DNA from: Synechococcus sp. PL34863bin_39
GTDB taxonomy: Bacteria; Cyanobacteriota; Cyanobacteriia; PCC-6307; Cyanobiaceae
Reading direction: 5' to 3'
Length of the DNA stretch: 13,723 bases
Assembly (NCBI GenBank): GCA_011523155.1
Contig: WTHL01000292.1
Span: 1 to 13,723 of the forward strand
The position numbers and the translations under genes were made by a program. The notes under the pieces were generated by a model. It was not told where the DNA came from and searched no databases. It saw only the letters and a program-made list of their open reading frames with translations. Numbering within the stretch: position 1 is the stretch's first letter; each line of letters opens with the position of its first letter. Shown here piece after piece: positions 1-7,672 of this stretch.

Positions 1-783
1 GTACTTGGTGGTGTAGTCGTACCAGTCCGCCTCGAAACGGATCTCGCCGACTAGGGACGGCTTCAGGGTCCGTTTGCCGAGGACCGCGCATTCCAGCTCG
101 CGCGCTTTTACCCCCTGTTCGACCACGAGACGGGGATCGAGCCGCGCTGCTGCTTCGAGACCTGCAAGAAGTTGCTCCCGATCAAGAGCTTTGCTGATCC
201 CGACGGAAGATCCAAGGTTGGCCGGTTTCACGAAACAGGGGTAGCCGAGTTCCTGCTCAATGCGCTGAATCAGCGTGTCACGCGTCGTCGCATGGCGCAG
301 ATCGCCAGCCTCAAGACCCACGTAGGGAACCTGGGCAAGGCCTGCGGCCGCGAATGCCGCTTTCATCGCCAGTTTGTCCATGGCGACCGCTGAACCCAGA
401 ACTCCAGCCCCCACGTAGGGCTTTTGCATCAGAGTGAACAGCCCCTGAATCGTGCCGTCTTCGCCGTTGGGGCCGTGCAGCACCGGGTACCAGACGTCAA
501 CGGCGTCGGCACCATCCGGGAGCTGCCGCAGTCCGGGGCTTGGCGTCGGCTGGGGTAACTGCGTCTCATCAGCCGGTTGGCCGGAGGCCAGAACCGCGCG
601 GGCGGTCTGATCAGGCCACCAGCGCCCCATCCGATCGATGTAGAAACAAGACACGGCGTAACGCTCGCTGTTCTTGCCGTCGACAAGCGCTGAGAGCACC
701 GTGTTGGCGGAGCGGATGGAGACCGCATGCTCACCGGACGCACCGCCGAAGACAAGGCCGATGCGTACAGGAGAGACGGGCAT
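1..783 (-). CDS. ddl: D-alanine--D-alanine ligase, C-terminus missing (window edge)
   Basis: Joins two D-alanines using ATP to make the D-Ala-D-Ala end of the peptidoglycan stem peptide in the cytoplasm. The visible part is 261 residues from an ATG at 783 to the window edge; the family is usually about 350 residues, so roughly 90 C-terminal residues, including late Mg-binding residues, lie outside. Seen in order: an N-terminal [11 protein letters not shown] motif (residues 12-22), [12 protein letters not shown] (103-114), [15 protein letters not shown] (123-137), the ATP-grasp segment [16 protein letters not shown] (184-199), [16 protein letters not shown] (221-236) and GEI followed by WYDYTTKY at the cut. 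All are typical of Ddl. It lies 39 bp downstream of miaB on the same strand and is probably co-transcribed with it. No clear Shine-Dalgarno sequence precedes the ATG. The reading frame is intact throughout. Confidence 0.96.
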   Translation of the reverse strand, partial: MPVSPVRIGLVFGGASGEHAVSIRSANTVLSALVDGKNSERYAVSCFYIDRMGRWWPDQTARAVLASGQPADETQLPQPTPSPGLRQLPDGADAVDVWYPVLHGPNGEDGTIQGLFTLMQKPYVGAGVLGSAVAMDKLAMKAAFAAAGLAQVPYVGLEAGDLRHATTRDTLIQRIEQELGYPCFVKPANLGSSVGISKALDREQLLAGLEAAARLDPRLVVEQGVKARELECAVLGKRTLKPSLVGEIRFEADWYDYTTKY

Positions 784-822
784 GGGTGCTTGGCCTGTGG
801 CCTGGCAGGAGCGCCAAAGGTA

Positions 823-2220
823 TCAGCGTTGCACCGGTGTGCCACTCAGCGAGAAGGAGCGAACGGCATCGATGTGCACGTCAACGAGGTCGCCCGGGCG
901 GAATGTTCGTCCGTCGTTGGTCTGGGCACTGAAGAAGGTGAGCCGGTTCGTGCGGGTGCGGCCCATGAGCTGGTCGGGATCCTTGGGGTTGAGGCCTTCC
1001 GCCAGCACCTCCTCGATGCGCCCCTGGTAACGGGCGTTCCGCTCCCGTGCCGATCGTTCCACCAAGGCGTTGATCTCCTTCAGACGTTCGACTTTCACGG
1101 CTTCCGGAAGCTGATGGTCCCACGCAGCTGCAGGGGTGTTCGGTCGCGGCGAATAGGCCGCCGTGTTCACCTGGTCAAAGCCGATGTCTTCAATCAGCGC
1201 CAGGGTTCTGCGGAACTGTGCATCCGTTTCACCAGGGAAGGCCACGATGACATCAGCACTCAGGGATGCATCCGGCATCCGCTCCCGGATGCGGTCGACG
1301 ATCCGGCGGTAGCGCTCGACCGTGTAGCCCCGCGCCATGGCCCGCAACACGTCGTTGTCACCACTCTGAAACGGAATGTGGAAGTGTTCGCAGAGCTTGG
1401 GAAGGTCAGCGCAGGCGTCGATCAACCGCTCGGTGAAATAGCGCGGGTGGCTGGTCGCGAAACGGATTCGTTCGAGCCCCTCCACATCGTGGACGTAATG
1501 CAGCAGGTCCGTGAGGGTGTGCTCACGTCGTCCTTCCGGAGTGATCCCAGGCAGATCGCGGCCATAGGCATCGATGTTCTGACCGAGAAGGGTGATCTCC
1601 TTGAAGCCCTGAGCGGCAAGGCCTTCCATCTCAAGTTTGATGGCGTCCGGCATCCGCGACTGCTCCTTGCCACGAACCGAGGGCACCACGCAGTACGTGC
1701 AGCGCTCATTGCAGCCGTAGATCACATTGACCCAGGCGCAGATCGCGCTGTCTCTCCGGGCTGTGGTCAGGTCTTCAAGAATGTGGTGATCCTCGGTGGC
1801 GACCACCTGCTGCCCCGACTCAACCTGGGTCAGGAGAGTCTCGAGTCGATTGGCGTGTTGAGGTCCCATCACCAGGTCCAGTTCCGGGACCCGTCGCAGC
1901 AGTGATTCCCCTTCCTGCTGGGCAACACATCCAGCTACCACCAGGGTCAGATTGGGGTTGCTGCGTTTGCGCTGCGCCTGACGTCCCAGGTAGCTGTAGA
2001 CCTTCTGTTCGGCGTTGTCTCGGATCGTGCAGGTGTTGTAGAGCACGAGATCAGCATCGAGTTCAGCTGAGGCTTCGCGGTATCCCATGCTTTCCAGGAT
2101 TCCGGCCATCCGTTCGGAATCGGCCTTGTTCATCTGGCAGCCGAAGGTGGTGATCCAATAGCTGCCACGGTCGCTCTGAGGCGACGACGCTGCTGTGGAG
2201 GGTGAGGCGGAAAGGACCAA
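823..2220 (-). CDS. miaB: tRNA-2-methylthio-N6-dimethylallyladenosine synthase MiaB
   Basis: Radical SAM enzyme that adds a methylthio group to i6A at position 37 of tRNAs reading UNN codons. The protein is 465 residues, normal for the family. The N-terminal UPF0004 domain carries the three auxiliary-cluster cysteines: FGCQMN (C28), NTCTIRD (C64) and AGCVAQ (C98). The radical SAM motif [21 protein letters not shown] gives C170, C174 and C177 in C-x3-C-x2-C spacing. The C-terminal 60-70 residues fit a TRAM RNA-binding domain. The start is uncertain. The frame is open well upstream but contains no ATG or GTG before the conserved [12 protein letters not shown] block, so TTG at 2220 is the best candidate, and it has no visible Shine-Dalgarno. 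The gene is divergent from the epimerase gene, with only 45 bp between the two proposed starts. The tRNA-Leu(CAA) in this window has an A36-A37-A38 run expected of a MiaA/MiaB substrate. Confidence 0.95.
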   Translation of the reverse strand: MVLSASPSTAASSPQSDRGSYWITTFGCQMNKADSERMAGILESMGYREASAELDADLVLYNTCTIRDNAEQKVYSYLGRQAQRKRSNPNLTLVVAGCVAQQEGESLLRRVPELDLVMGPQHANRLETLLTQVESGQQVVATEDHHILEDLTTARRDSAICAWVNVIYGCNERCTYCVVPSVRGKEQSRMPDAIKLEMEGLAAQGFKEITLLGQNIDAYGRDLPGITPEGRREHTLTDLLHYVHDVEGLERIRFATSHPRYFTERLIDACADLPKLCEHFHIPFQSGDNDVLRAMARGYTVERYRRIVDRIRERMPDASLSADVIVAFPGETDAQFRRTLALIEDIGFDQVNTAAYSPRPNTPAAAWDHQLPEAVKVERLKEINALVERSARERNARYQGRIEEVLAEGLNPKDPDQLMGRTRTNRLTFFSAQTNDGRTFRPGDLVDVHIDAVRSFSLSGTPVQR

Positions 2221-2250
2221 GACTGACAGCGGTGCGGAAGGCCCGGAGAA

Positions 2251-2256
2251 AGGAGG
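2251..2256 (+). promoter_or_regulatory. Shine-Dalgarno AGGAGG for the epimerase gene
   Basis: A full AGGAGG lies 9 nt before the GTG at 2266. It is the strongest ribosome-binding site in the window and favours GTG 2266 over the ATG at 2317, even though homology to the family begins only near the ATG. It lies in the short region shared with the divergent miaB start. Confidence 0.7.
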
Positions 2257-2265
2257 CTTCAGCCA

Positions 2266-3399
2266 GTGTCGGTCACGGCGGGTCTGTGCCAGTTTGAGGA
2301 CCGGTGTTGTTGCGGCATGGGTTGGAGCCTTCGACGGTTTTCCCTCACGAAAGATGTTCCCCTGGCGATCAGTCGCGGTACGACATCAGGTGTGGAGCAC
2401 CTTGAGCTGCGCCTGGAGCACAACGGCGTCATCGGACGCGGTGAGGCTGGCGGTCTGGACACTGGGCACCGGGCTTACTGCATTGACGCAATTGAGCGTG
2501 AGCTCCATGCAGTGCTGCCGTCTCTGGGGGGCACGGATCCAGCCAATCGTCAGGCCTTGGGCCCTCGGTTGGCCTCGTTGTCGCCTCCGGCCCGATGTGC
2601 GGTGGATCTGGCACTTCTGGACTGGTACGGGCGAACTGTGTCCGAGCCTCTCTGGCGACTCTGGGGGCTCAACGGTGCCAGGCGTGTCGCGACGAGCGTC
2701 ACCCTGGGGTTGGGAGAGGTGGATCAGGTTCTCCGCCGATTGAATCGCTGGTGGCTACAGCTGCCTGCCTCCCGGATCAAGCTCAAGCTCGGCAGCCCCT
2801 CCGGACTGGACCACGACCGCAAGCTTCTCGCTTCTGTGGCGGAGGCTCTTGATCAACGCCAGCAGGACCAGCAGCAGTTGCTGGAACTTCAGGTCGATGC
2901 CAACGGTGGCTGGACCCTCGATCAGGCGAAGGCCATGGTGCCTGACCTGGCGCGGTGCCGGGTCGTGCTGCTTGAACAACCGCTTGCAGCCTTGCCTGAC
3001 CCTGCGAAGGACACGGCCGGCTTCGCTGCCCTCAAGCCGGACTGCTCCATGCCGCTGGTGGCTGACGAAAGCTGCTGGGATCTCGAGGATCTGCTGCGGC
3101 TCGCCCCCCATGTCGATGGTGTGAATCTGAAGCTGCTCAAAACCGGAGGCCTGACCGAGGCATCACTGATGGCCAGGGTGGCTGTGCATCTCGGTCTCGA
3201 TCTGATGGTGGGCTGTTACTCAGACAGCACTCTCCTGAATGGTGCGGCGGCCCAGCTGCTCCCCTGGATCCGCTGGCCGGATCTGGACAGCCATCTGAAT
3301 CTTGTGGATGACCCGTTCCGCGGTCTGCCGATGCAGGGTGATCAGCAGTGGGCTCCAGAGGGGCCTGGCCTTGGCATTCGCCCATCTCAGGAGCCGTGA
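2266..3399 (+). CDS. Enolase-superfamily dipeptide epimerase (L-Ala-D/L-Glu epimerase-like; possible DgcA-type racemase)
   Basis: Predicted to epimerise the alpha carbon of a glutamate-containing substrate by Mg-assisted proton abstraction in the cytoplasm. Of 377 residues, the N-terminal capping domain starts near [20 protein letters not shown]. The barrel carries the catalytic K-x-K (IKLKLG, K172 and K174), metal ligands D211 (VDANGG), E237 (LLEQP) and D267 (VADES), and the second-face lysine K289 ([10 protein letters not shown]). A D-x-D at 339-341 (DLDSHLNL) matches the motif that binds the substrate ammonium in dipeptide epimerases. This favours L-Ala-D/L-Glu over an N-acylated substrate. 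However, the overlapping DUF1611 gene is the usual partner of DgcA, which racemises N-acetyl-D-glutamate. The GTG start is supported by AGGAGG; the first 17 residues are odd (CCC run), and ATG 2317 is the alternative. The superfamily call is secure, the substrate is not. Confidence 0.88.
   Translation: MSVTAGLCQFEDRCCCGMGWSLRRFSLTKDVPLAISRGTTSGVEHLELRLEHNGVIGRGEAGGLDTGHRAYCIDAIERELHAVLPSLGGTDPANRQALGPRLASLSPPARCAVDLALLDWYGRTVSEPLWRLWGLNGARRVATSVTLGLGEVDQVLRRLNRWWLQLPASRIKLKLGSPSGLDHDRKLLASVAEALDQRQQDQQQLLELQVDANGGWTLDQAKAMVPDLARCRVVLLEQPLAALPDPAKDTAGFAALKPDCSMPLVADESCWDLEDLLRLAPHVDGVNLKLLKTGGLTEASLMARVAVHLGLDLMVGCYSDSTLLNGAAAQLLPWIRWPDLDSHLNLVDDPFRGLPMQGDQQWAPEGPGLGIRPSQEP
3389..3393 (+). promoter_or_regulatory. 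Shine-Dalgarno AGGAG deciding the start of the DUF1611 gene
   Basis: AGGAG inside the end of the epimerase gene lies 2 nt before GTG 3396 and 11 nt before ATG 3405, both in frame. The spacing favours ATG 3405. GTG 3396 would overlap the epimerase stop as GTGA. Confidence 0.5.
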
Positions 3400-3404
3400 C
3401 GCCG

Positions 3405-4466
3405 ATGCTGAGGCCGCACGACCGCGTGGTGTTGCTGCAGCACGGTGGGCTCGACTCCCTCACCGGCAAGACAGGCCTCGCCATGCTTCGCCATCGACGG
3501 GGCCCAATCGTGGCGGTGGTGGATCCGGCCCATGTCGGCGGTTCCCTTGAGCTGATCACAGGCATTCCTCGCGCCGTCCCGGTGGTCGGCAGCCTTGCGG
3601 AGGCCCTGGTGCATGGTCCCGAGGTCGCGGTGGTTGGACTTGCCCCATCCGGAGGGCGACTGCCGGATGCCGTTCGTCATGAGGCTCTCGAGGCGCTGCG
3701 GGCTGGTCTCTCCCTGGCCAGTGGCCTGCATTCGCTGCTTGGGACCGATCCAGACTTCGCCGCCGCCTTGCGGCGGGATCGCTGGATCTGGGATCTGCGC
3801 CAGGAGCCTGCTGGTCTCGGCGTGGGGCAGGGACGGGCGGCGATGCTGCCCTGTCAACGGGTGCTGGCGGTTGGCACCGACATGGCTGTGGGCAAGATGA
3901 GCGCCTGCCTGGCACTTCACGAGGCTGCAGAACGCCGTGGCCTCTGCAGTCGTTTTGTGGGAACGGGGCAGGCCGGCATCCTGATCAGCGGCCATGGCGT
4001 GCCCCTGGATGCGGTGCGCGTGGACTATGCAGCCGGTGCCGTTGAGTCAGCTGTGCTCGGTGTCGGGGGTGATCTGTCTGCGGAGTGCCTGGTGCTGATC
4101 GAGGGACAGGGGTCGCTCTGCCATCCGGGCTCTACGGCAACGCTGCCCCTGATCCGGGGCAGTCAGCCCACCGACCTTCTCCTGGTCCATCGCGCGGGCC
4201 AGACGACGCTTGACCGGCTCCCCGGGGTGCCTTTGCCACCTCTGCGCGATCTGATCCAGATCTGCGAAGGCCTGGCCTCCATCGCACGACCCTTCGGATC
4301 CGGTTCGGTTCCGAAGGTCAGGGCCGTCGCCCTGAACACGGCTCGCCTGGATGAGGCTGAGGCCCGCCATGCCATGTGCAGCCTCGAGAACACCCTGCAG
4401 CTGCCCTGCATTGATCCGATTCGGATGGGTGGCGACCAACTGCTCACTGCAATCAGAGCAGTCTGA
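3405..4466 (+). CDS. DUF1611 family protein (DgcN-like, putative D-glutamate N-acetyltransferase)
   Basis: DUF1611 proteins include DgcN of marine Proteobacteria, which N-acetylates D-glutamate before DgcA racemises it. From ATG 3405 the protein is 353 residues, close to family length. Family features seen: TGKTGLAMLRHR near residues 20-31, followed by GPIVAVVDPAHVG; a P-loop-like VGTDMAVGKMSACL (156-169); GTGQAGILISGHGVPLDAVRVD (186-207) with YAAGAVE; and IEGQGSLCHPG (232-242). No signal peptide or membrane segment is visible, so it should be cytoplasmic. It starts 6 bp after the epimerase stop, or overlaps it by 4 bp if GTG 3396 is used, so the two genes are almost certainly co-translated. 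Family membership is strong. The acetyltransferase activity is inferred from DgcN and not demonstrated for cyanobacterial members. No frameshift or truncation is seen. Confidence 0.85.
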   Translation: MLRPHDRVVLLQHGGLDSLTGKTGLAMLRHRRGPIVAVVDPAHVGGSLELITGIPRAVPVVGSLAEALVHGPEVAVVGLAPSGGRLPDAVRHEALEALRAGLSLASGLHSLLGTDPDFAAALRRDRWIWDLRQEPAGLGVGQGRAAMLPCQRVLAVGTDMAVGKMSACLALHEAAERRGLCSRFVGTGQAGILISGHGVPLDAVRVDYAAGAVESAVLGVGGDLSAECLVLIEGQGSLCHPGSTATLPLIRGSQPTDLLLVHRAGQTTLDRLPGVPLPPLRDLIQICEGLASIARPFGSGSVPKVRAVALNTARLDEAEARHAMCSLENTLQLPCIDPIRMGGDQLLTAIRAV

Positions 4467-4481
4467 GCTTGTAATAAAAAG

Positions 4482-4555
4482 GGCGAGCGAGGGGATTCGA
4501 ACCCCCGAATGGCGGCGCCACAAGCCGCTGCCTTAACCACTTGGCGACGCCCGCC
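4482..4555 (-). tRNA. tRNA-His (anticodon GTG)
   Basis: Folds on the minus strand as a complete cloverleaf. It has an 8-bp acceptor stem (GGCGGGCG with CGCTCGCC), including the extra G-1 paired to C73 that identifies tRNA-His. The anticodon stem is GCGGC/GCCGC around TTGTGGC, with the anticodon at 4519-4521, and the T-arm loop is TTCGAAT. CCA is not encoded. A short TTTTT follows the 3' end (4476-4480). It lies antisense within the gap of a plus-strand gene cluster. Confidence 0.96.
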
Positions 4556-4566
4556 GCGTCGTTCAG

Positions 4567-4572
4567 AATCTA
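4567..4572 (-). promoter_or_regulatory. Candidate -10 element for tRNA-His
   Basis: On the minus strand this reads TAGATT, ending 11 nt before the tRNA-His 5' end, the right distance for a short processed leader. No convincing -35 box was found about 17 nt further upstream, so this is a weak call. Confidence 0.3.
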
Positions 4573-4618
4573 CCAACCCGTCTCCAGCATCCTGAGGGAG
4601 GTCTTGTTTATCCATCGA

Positions 4619-5026
4619 ATGCGCTCACCGGCATCCCTGAGCTTTGGCCTCTTGATGCTTGGTTCAGCTGGCGCTCTTGCCGTGACGAACCCGACGCTCT
4701 CGGATTATTCACGTCATGCCGGCGCCGAGCTGGTGGCGCTGGCGACCGATGAACTCTGTGGACAGCAAGGTCTGCCCTTGCTGCTCCATCTGGTGATCAA
4801 GGATTGTCCAGGCCTGGTGGCGGCCCAGGAAATGAGCCTTGCGGCTCTGGTTCACAACCACAGCTCCCGCGTGAACCTCGGTGTGATGAGTGTGTTCAGC
4901 ACCGACGTTGGAGGTCAGCAGCTTCTGCCTGGCGTTCGATTCCCGCGGTACCGCATCCGGTCGCTTGGTCTGGCAGGGCAGATCGTCGTTCTTGAGGCCA
5001 CATCTGACCAGGGGGGTGAGGAGTGA
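4619..5026 (+). CDS. Small exported DUF4359 family protein
   Basis: 135 residues from ATG 4619. The N-terminus is a probable signal peptide or membrane anchor (residues about 6-21, FGLLMLGSAGALA), leading into VTNPTLSDY. That, with a central FSTDVGG segment (93-99) and a hydrophobic C-terminal strand, matches my recollection of the cyanobacterial DUF4359 family, which has no known function. Two cysteines (C47, C63) could form a disulfide outside the cytoplasm; that is inference. The open frame continues upstream into the tRNA-His gene, so a more distal start is rejected. A GGGAGG at 4596-4601 is 17 nt before the ATG and only 2 nt before an in-frame TTG (4604), so a 140-residue version is possible. 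The stop overlaps the next gene's GTG by 4 bp, suggesting coupled translation with the amidohydrolase. Confidence 0.75.
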   Translation: MRSPASLSFGLLMLGSAGALAVTNPTLSDYSRHAGAELVALATDELCGQQGLPLLLHLVIKDCPGLVAAQEMSLAALVHNHSSRVNLGVMSVFSTDVGGQQLLPGVRFPRYRIRSLGLAGQIVVLEATSDQGGEE

Positions 5027-6306
5027 TTCCAGCGGGTGCCGGGTGCCTGCGTGCCTGGGTGCCGCGTGGTCTCGTTGAACTGGCGTCTGGTCAACGGCCT
5101 CTGCAGCCCCCCTCTGCCGATGGTCTTGTTGCGGCTGAGGTGTCATGGCGGGATGGTCGTCTGGAGTCCATTGGGCCACTGCCGGACGGTTCGCCTGCGC
5201 CAGCACGCATGGTGCTCCCCAGGCTGGTGGAGCCCCATGCCCATCTCGATAAGGCGTTCACATGGGCCCAGGCGTCGAATCGATCCGGCACCTACTCAGG
5301 CGCTTTGACGGCCAATCTCGCGGAACACCGATCCCGCACGGCTGCCTCCGTGCGGGACCGTGCGGAGCGTGCGCTGACGCTGGGTTTCCGTCACGGATTG
5401 CGGGCGCTTCGCACGCACATTGACAGCCTGGGGCCAGGGGCTGACTGCAGCTGGGAGGCTCTCCAGGACGTTCGGGCTCGCTGGCGGATGCGGGTTGAGC
5501 TGCAACTGGTGGCTCTGCTGCCAGTGGATCACTGGTCGACTGCGGAAGGGGAGCGCCTGGCGCGTCGTGTGGCTGCCTGCGGGGGACTGCTCGGGGGCGT
5601 GCTGGGGCCTCCCTGCCGTGGCCCCGCCACGCAGGAGGCGCTGCATCGACTGCTCCAGCTCGCAGATCGTCTCTCCTGTGGCATCGATCTCCACATCGAC
5701 GAAGCGCAATCCGGTCCCGGGGAGGGGATCCTTGAGCTCCTCCAGGCATTGGATCGATGGCCGGTCTCCGTGCCGATCACCTGCAGCCATGCCAGCAGCC
5801 TGTCGTTGCTGTCGAACCATCGCCTCGAGCAGGTGGTCGCACGCATGGCTCGACACGATCTGACTGTGGTCGCTCTGCCCCTCACCAATGGATGGCTCCT
5901 GGGACGGGAGGAGGGACGCTCCCCTCTGGTGCGACCGATCGCCCCCCTGCTGCAGCTGCAGCAAGGGGGGGTCTCCGCGGCAGTGGGTGGCGACAATATT
6001 CAGGATCCCTGGTTTCCGGGAGGCAATCTCGACCCGCTGGCTCTGATCGGTCAGTCGATGCCGTTGGCCCAGCTGGCCCCCTGGGATCGCCTCGGCCTGA
6101 TCCCTTTCACAACAGAACCCGCCCGTGTGCTTGGTCTGTCCTGGGATGGTGTCCTGCGCCCCGGCGCCCCTGCTGATCTGATCGTGCTGGAGGCGACTAG
6201 CTGGACTGAGGTTCTGGCGGCTCCTCCTGACCGTGCACTGGTCGTGGCGGGGCGATCCGTTCCCTCCTCAGGGCTTGCCGAAATCCAGCACAGTGACGTC
6301 AATTAG
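5023..6306 (+). CDS. Cytosine deaminase-type amidohydrolase, substrate unknown
   Basis: Metal-dependent hydrolase of the amidohydrolase superfamily, closest in motif pattern to cytosine deaminase CodA and relatives. Of 427 residues, the expected ligands are present: H72 and H74 in EPHAHLDK, Q161, H224 and E227 in DLHIDE, H256 in TCSHAS, and D324 in VGGDNIQDPW. Spacings between the last four (3, 32, 68) closely match E. coli CodA (3, 32, 67). The C-terminus returns to the small beta domain (GAPADLIVLEA). This supports an active enzyme but does not fix the substrate: cytosine, another cyclic amide or an N-acyl compound are all possible. GTG 5023 overlaps the DUF4359 stop (GTGA) and is chosen because no better in-frame start precedes the conserved region. 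It is 11 bp upstream of the FAD oxidase gene, so these three genes form an operon-like unit. Confidence 0.9.
   Translation: MIPAGAGCLRAWVPRGLVELASGQRPLQPPSADGLVAAEVSWRDGRLESIGPLPDGSPAPARMVLPRLVEPHAHLDKAFTWAQASNRSGTYSGALTANLAEHRSRTAASVRDRAERALTLGFRHGLRALRTHIDSLGPGADCSWEALQDVRARWRMRVELQLVALLPVDHWSTAEGERLARRVAACGGLLGGVLGPPCRGPATQEALHRLLQLADRLSCGIDLHIDEAQSGPGEGILELLQALDRWPVSVPITCSHASSLSLLSNHRLEQVVARMARHDLTVVALPLTNGWLLGREEGRSPLVRPIAPLLQLQQGGVSAAVGGDNIQDPWFPGGNLDPLALIGQSMPLAQLAPWDRLGLIPFTTEPARVLGLSWDGVLRPGAPADLIVLEATSWTEVLAAPPDRALVVAGRSVPSSGLAEIQHSDVN
5942..5970. repeat. Strong inverted repeat inside the amidohydrolase gene
   Basis: A perfect 16-bp palindrome (TGCTGCAGCTGCAGCA, 5948-5963) is flanked by C6 on the left and, after one unpaired A, by a G run on the right. 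As RNA it could form a long GC-rich stem with a minimal loop. It encodes PLLQLQQGG, so it may simply reflect codon choice. Confidence 0.6.
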
Positions 6307-6317
6307 TCGGTTCAGCC

Positions 6318-7664
6318 ATGGACACCTCCCCGTCGTCACTGCAGGCGCTGCAGGCTGAGCTGCGCGGAACCGAGGGGCTGGATCTGCTCACGAGCCCTGG
6401 CGATCTGGAGCGTTATTCACGCGACGCGTATGACTACTCGCCTGTGCTTGCGCCGCTGTTGCGCCACTGCCGGGCCCAGCTTGTCGTCCGTCCCCACTGC
6501 GTTGCCGCTGTCATGGCTGTGGCTGGAGCGTGCGCCAGAGCGGCGGTCCCGCTCACTCTGCGAGGAGCCGGCACAGGGAACTACGGGCAGTGTGTTCCCC
6601 TGAAGGCGGGCGTTGTGATGCTCATGGGCGAGCTCAACGCGGTTCGTGATCTCGATCCCTCCACCGGCGTGGTTCTGGTGGAATCCGGTGTGATCCTGAA
6701 GGACCTCGACCGCAGCCTTGGCTGCCATGGACGGCAATTGCGTCTCATGCCCAGCACTTGGCGCAGTGCCAGCGTGGCGGGATTCGTCGCCGGAGGCTCA
6801 GGGGGGATCGGATCCGTCCGTTGGGGGTTTCTGCGTGATCCCGGCCATCTGCTTGGCCTGGAGGTGGTGACCGTGGAGCGCGAGCCCAGGCTTCTGCAGC
6901 TGGATGCAGAGCGCGCCGAAGCCCTGAACCACGCCTATGGAACCAACGGCATCATCACAGCCCTCACCCTGAGCACAGCACCCCGCGTCGATTGGCATGA
7001 GGTGTACGTCGACTGTGAAGACTGGTCCACAGCCCTGTCCCTGGCCCAGGGCTGTCAGATGGCAGCCGTTGACCTCTTCCTCTGCACGGTTCTGGACCGG
7101 CAGATCGTCGATGCTTTGCCTGCGTGGAGCCCTTCAGCGCAGGGGTGTCACCGGCTGCTGTTGCTGGTCAGTCCTGACGGCATCAGCACCGTCCGCAGAC
7201 TGGCAAAGGCTGTGGGCGCCCGATTTCAATCGCTTGGACCTGAAACTCCGCAGCAGGGCAATGGACTGCGTGAGCTGAGCTGGAATCACACGACCCTGCA
7301 TCTGCGTCAGAGGGACGCTGACTGGACCTATCTGCAGATGCTGCTGCCACAGCCTGAGTCGGCAGCGATCCGTGATCTGTCGGCACGGTGGGGCAGTGAC
7401 CTGCTCTGGCACCTCGAAGGTGTGCGTCATGCGGGAGCCGCCCGGATGGCCGCTCTCCCGCTGGTGCGCTGGCGCGGTCAGGAGTCCCTGGAGGTTCTGA
7501 TGCAGCACTGCCGTGATCTCGGGGCTGTGCTGTTCAATCCCCATGTCATCACGGTGGAGGACGGAGGCCTTGGCATCGTTGATGGGGATCAGGTGACAGC
7601 AAAACGGAAGCATGACCCGGACGGACTGCTGAACCCGGGAAAGCTCAGGGGCTGGACCCCGTGA
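6318..7664 (+). CDS. FAD-binding oxidoreductase, GlcD/PCMH type
   Basis: 448-residue flavoprotein of the FAD-linked oxidase family (GlcD, D-lactate and D-2-hydroxyacid dehydrogenase relatives). Seen: an FAD-binding PCMH domain with RGAGTGNYGQCVPLKAGVV (82-100), then STWRSASVAGFVAGGSGG (146-163) followed by IGSVRWG, and YGTNGIITALTL (207-218). The C-terminal KHDPDGLLNPGK is the usual end signature of the family. There is no N-terminal signal peptide, no extra Fe-S cysteine cluster and no covalent-flavin histidine obvious in the nucleotide-binding motif. The substrate is unknown; oxidation of a 2-hydroxy acid or similar alcohol is the default expectation. It is the last gene of the plus-strand run, 11 bp after the amidohydrolase stop. 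It ends only 8 bp from the end of the convergent pentapeptide-repeat gene. No Shine-Dalgarno is evident before ATG 6318. Confidence 0.88.
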   Translation: MDTSPSSLQALQAELRGTEGLDLLTSPGDLERYSRDAYDYSPVLAPLLRHCRAQLVVRPHCVAAVMAVAGACARAAVPLTLRGAGTGNYGQCVPLKAGVVMLMGELNAVRDLDPSTGVVLVESGVILKDLDRSLGCHGRQLRLMPSTWRSASVAGFVAGGSGGIGSVRWGFLRDPGHLLGLEVVTVEREPRLLQLDAERAEALNHAYGTNGIITALTLSTAPRVDWHEVYVDCEDWSTALSLAQGCQMAAVDLFLCTVLDRQIVDALPAWSPSAQGCHRLLLLVSPDGISTVRRLAKAVGARFQSLGPETPQQGNGLRELSWNHTTLHLRQRDADWTYLQMLLPQPESAAIRDLSARWGSDLLWHLEGVRHAGAARMAALPLVRWRGQESLEVLMQHCRDLGAVLFNPHVITVEDGGLGIVDGDQVTAKRKHDPDGLLNPGKLRGWTP

Positions 7665-7672
7665 CCGGTCGA

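Noticed and set aside
727..1905. 392-codon plus-strand open frame
   Set aside because: It lies opposite miaB and the start of ddl, whose proteins show clear family motifs; the plus-strand translation shows no recognisable domain. Long antisense frames are expected at this GC content.
3387..3995. 202-codon minus-strand frame
   Set aside because: It is opposite the DUF1611 gene, which has convincing family motifs; the antisense product has none.
4476..4480. Intrinsic terminator after tRNA-His
   Set aside because: There is only a short T run without its own stem-loop; it may aid release but does not meet the usual pattern.
4541..4618. Upstream start for the DUF4359 gene
   Set aside because: The extra residues come from within the tRNA-His gene, and the signal peptide begins after ATG 4619.
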